Source: Clostridia bacterium (GTDB lineage: Bacteria > Bacillota > Clostridia > Christensenellales > Pumilibacteraceae). From it: DNA of 64,000 nucleotides. Below the pieces are notes generated by a model. The model was not told where the DNA came from, did not search any database, and saw only the letters and a list, made by a program, of their open reading frames with translations. A program made the translations under genes and the position numbers. Shown one piece after another: positions 63,940-64,000 of the stretch (position 1 is its first letter; each line of letters opens with the position of its first letter). Location: the NCBI GenBank assembly GCA_022791055.1, contig JAAVYI010000038.1, positions 1 through 64,000 of the forward strand. The letters are read 5' to 3'.

Positions 63940-64000
63940 ATGGAAATCGGCAGTAAGATCAAGGACCTGCGTCTGAAAAACGGTTTGACGCAGGAAGAGT
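63940..64000 (+). CDS. XRE-family helix-turn-helix regulator (cut by window end)
   Basis: Only the first 20 codons are present: MEIGSKIKDLRLKNGLTQEE, the classic start of a Cro/CI-type HTH. SD GGGAGGTGA just before the ATG. The rest is outside the window. Confidence 0.8.
   Translation, partial: MEIGSKIKDLRLKNGLTQEE

Noticed and set aside
1..64000. tRNA, rRNA, prophage or IS genes
   Set aside because: No T-arm/anticodon pattern, rRNA block, integrase or transposase could be recognised by reading; short RNA genes could still be missed.

Overview
The window looks like a chromosome segment of a fairly GC-rich endospore-lineage Clostridia (Bacillota). Spo0A, SpoVT, a YugP-type protease, the trmN6-like/rsmI pair, the rpmE/DUF1385/prmC/prfA cluster, a glmU-like/prs pair and SD-rich starts all point there. 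A gut Christensenellales-like organism is my guess, at low confidence. No rRNA, tRNA, CRISPR array, prophage or transposase gene was recognised.

Region by region. (1) 0.3-24.8 kb is mostly housekeeping: tilS, hpt, a trmN6-like methyltransferase, rsmI, a TetR regulator, dnaA, rpmE, a DUF1385-PrmC fusion, prfA, an MBL-fold hydrolase with a DUF1934 protein, spoVT, secG, rnr, a DUF2207 membrane protein, a HAD protein, the YugP-like protease, spo0A, a glmU-like gene whose uridylyltransferase half is vestigial, prs, a ferritin-like protein, an NCS2 uracil permease and upp. (2) 25.8-29.4 kb carries a split archaeal-type glutamate synthase in three genes on the minus strand, with a repeat lodged between the second and third. 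(3) 29.7-44.5 kb is a carbohydrate locus: AraC regulator, Gfo/Idh oxidoreductase, ABC binding lipoprotein and two permeases (no ATPase), GH43 lipoprotein, a 1185-residue sugar-binding lipoprotein, nanE, a further lipoprotein and a decayed GH31-like gene. (4) 44.6-48.2 kb has pfkA and ppk1. (5) 48.2-50.2 kb is decayed: a frameshifted AraC regulator, a small membrane-anchor remnant and a broken secreted protein. (6) 50.3-59.4 kb is an accessory surface island on the minus strand: four tandem paralogous lipoproteins followed by a 1576-residue secreted protein with a PE_PGRS-like glycine-rich tail. Each of the first three lipoproteins is followed by a 13-codon relic of the start of the giant gene, a clear record of tandem duplication. 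(7) 59.6-64 kb has an AEC transporter, two uncharacterised proteins, a Lys/Thr/Asn/Ser-rich repeat protein, ppx, a DivIC/FtsB protein and the start of an XRE regulator.

Two themes cut across the window. The spacers hold eight copies of a 93-101-bp element ending in TTTGTCA/TGACAAA, some inside longer composite repeats that carry perfect hairpins whose stems differ between copies while pairing and loop length are kept. Three genes (tilS, the DUF1934 gene, the glmU-like gene) have near-consensus promoters whose -10 box ends exactly 6 nt before the start codon, which predicts leaderless mRNAs.
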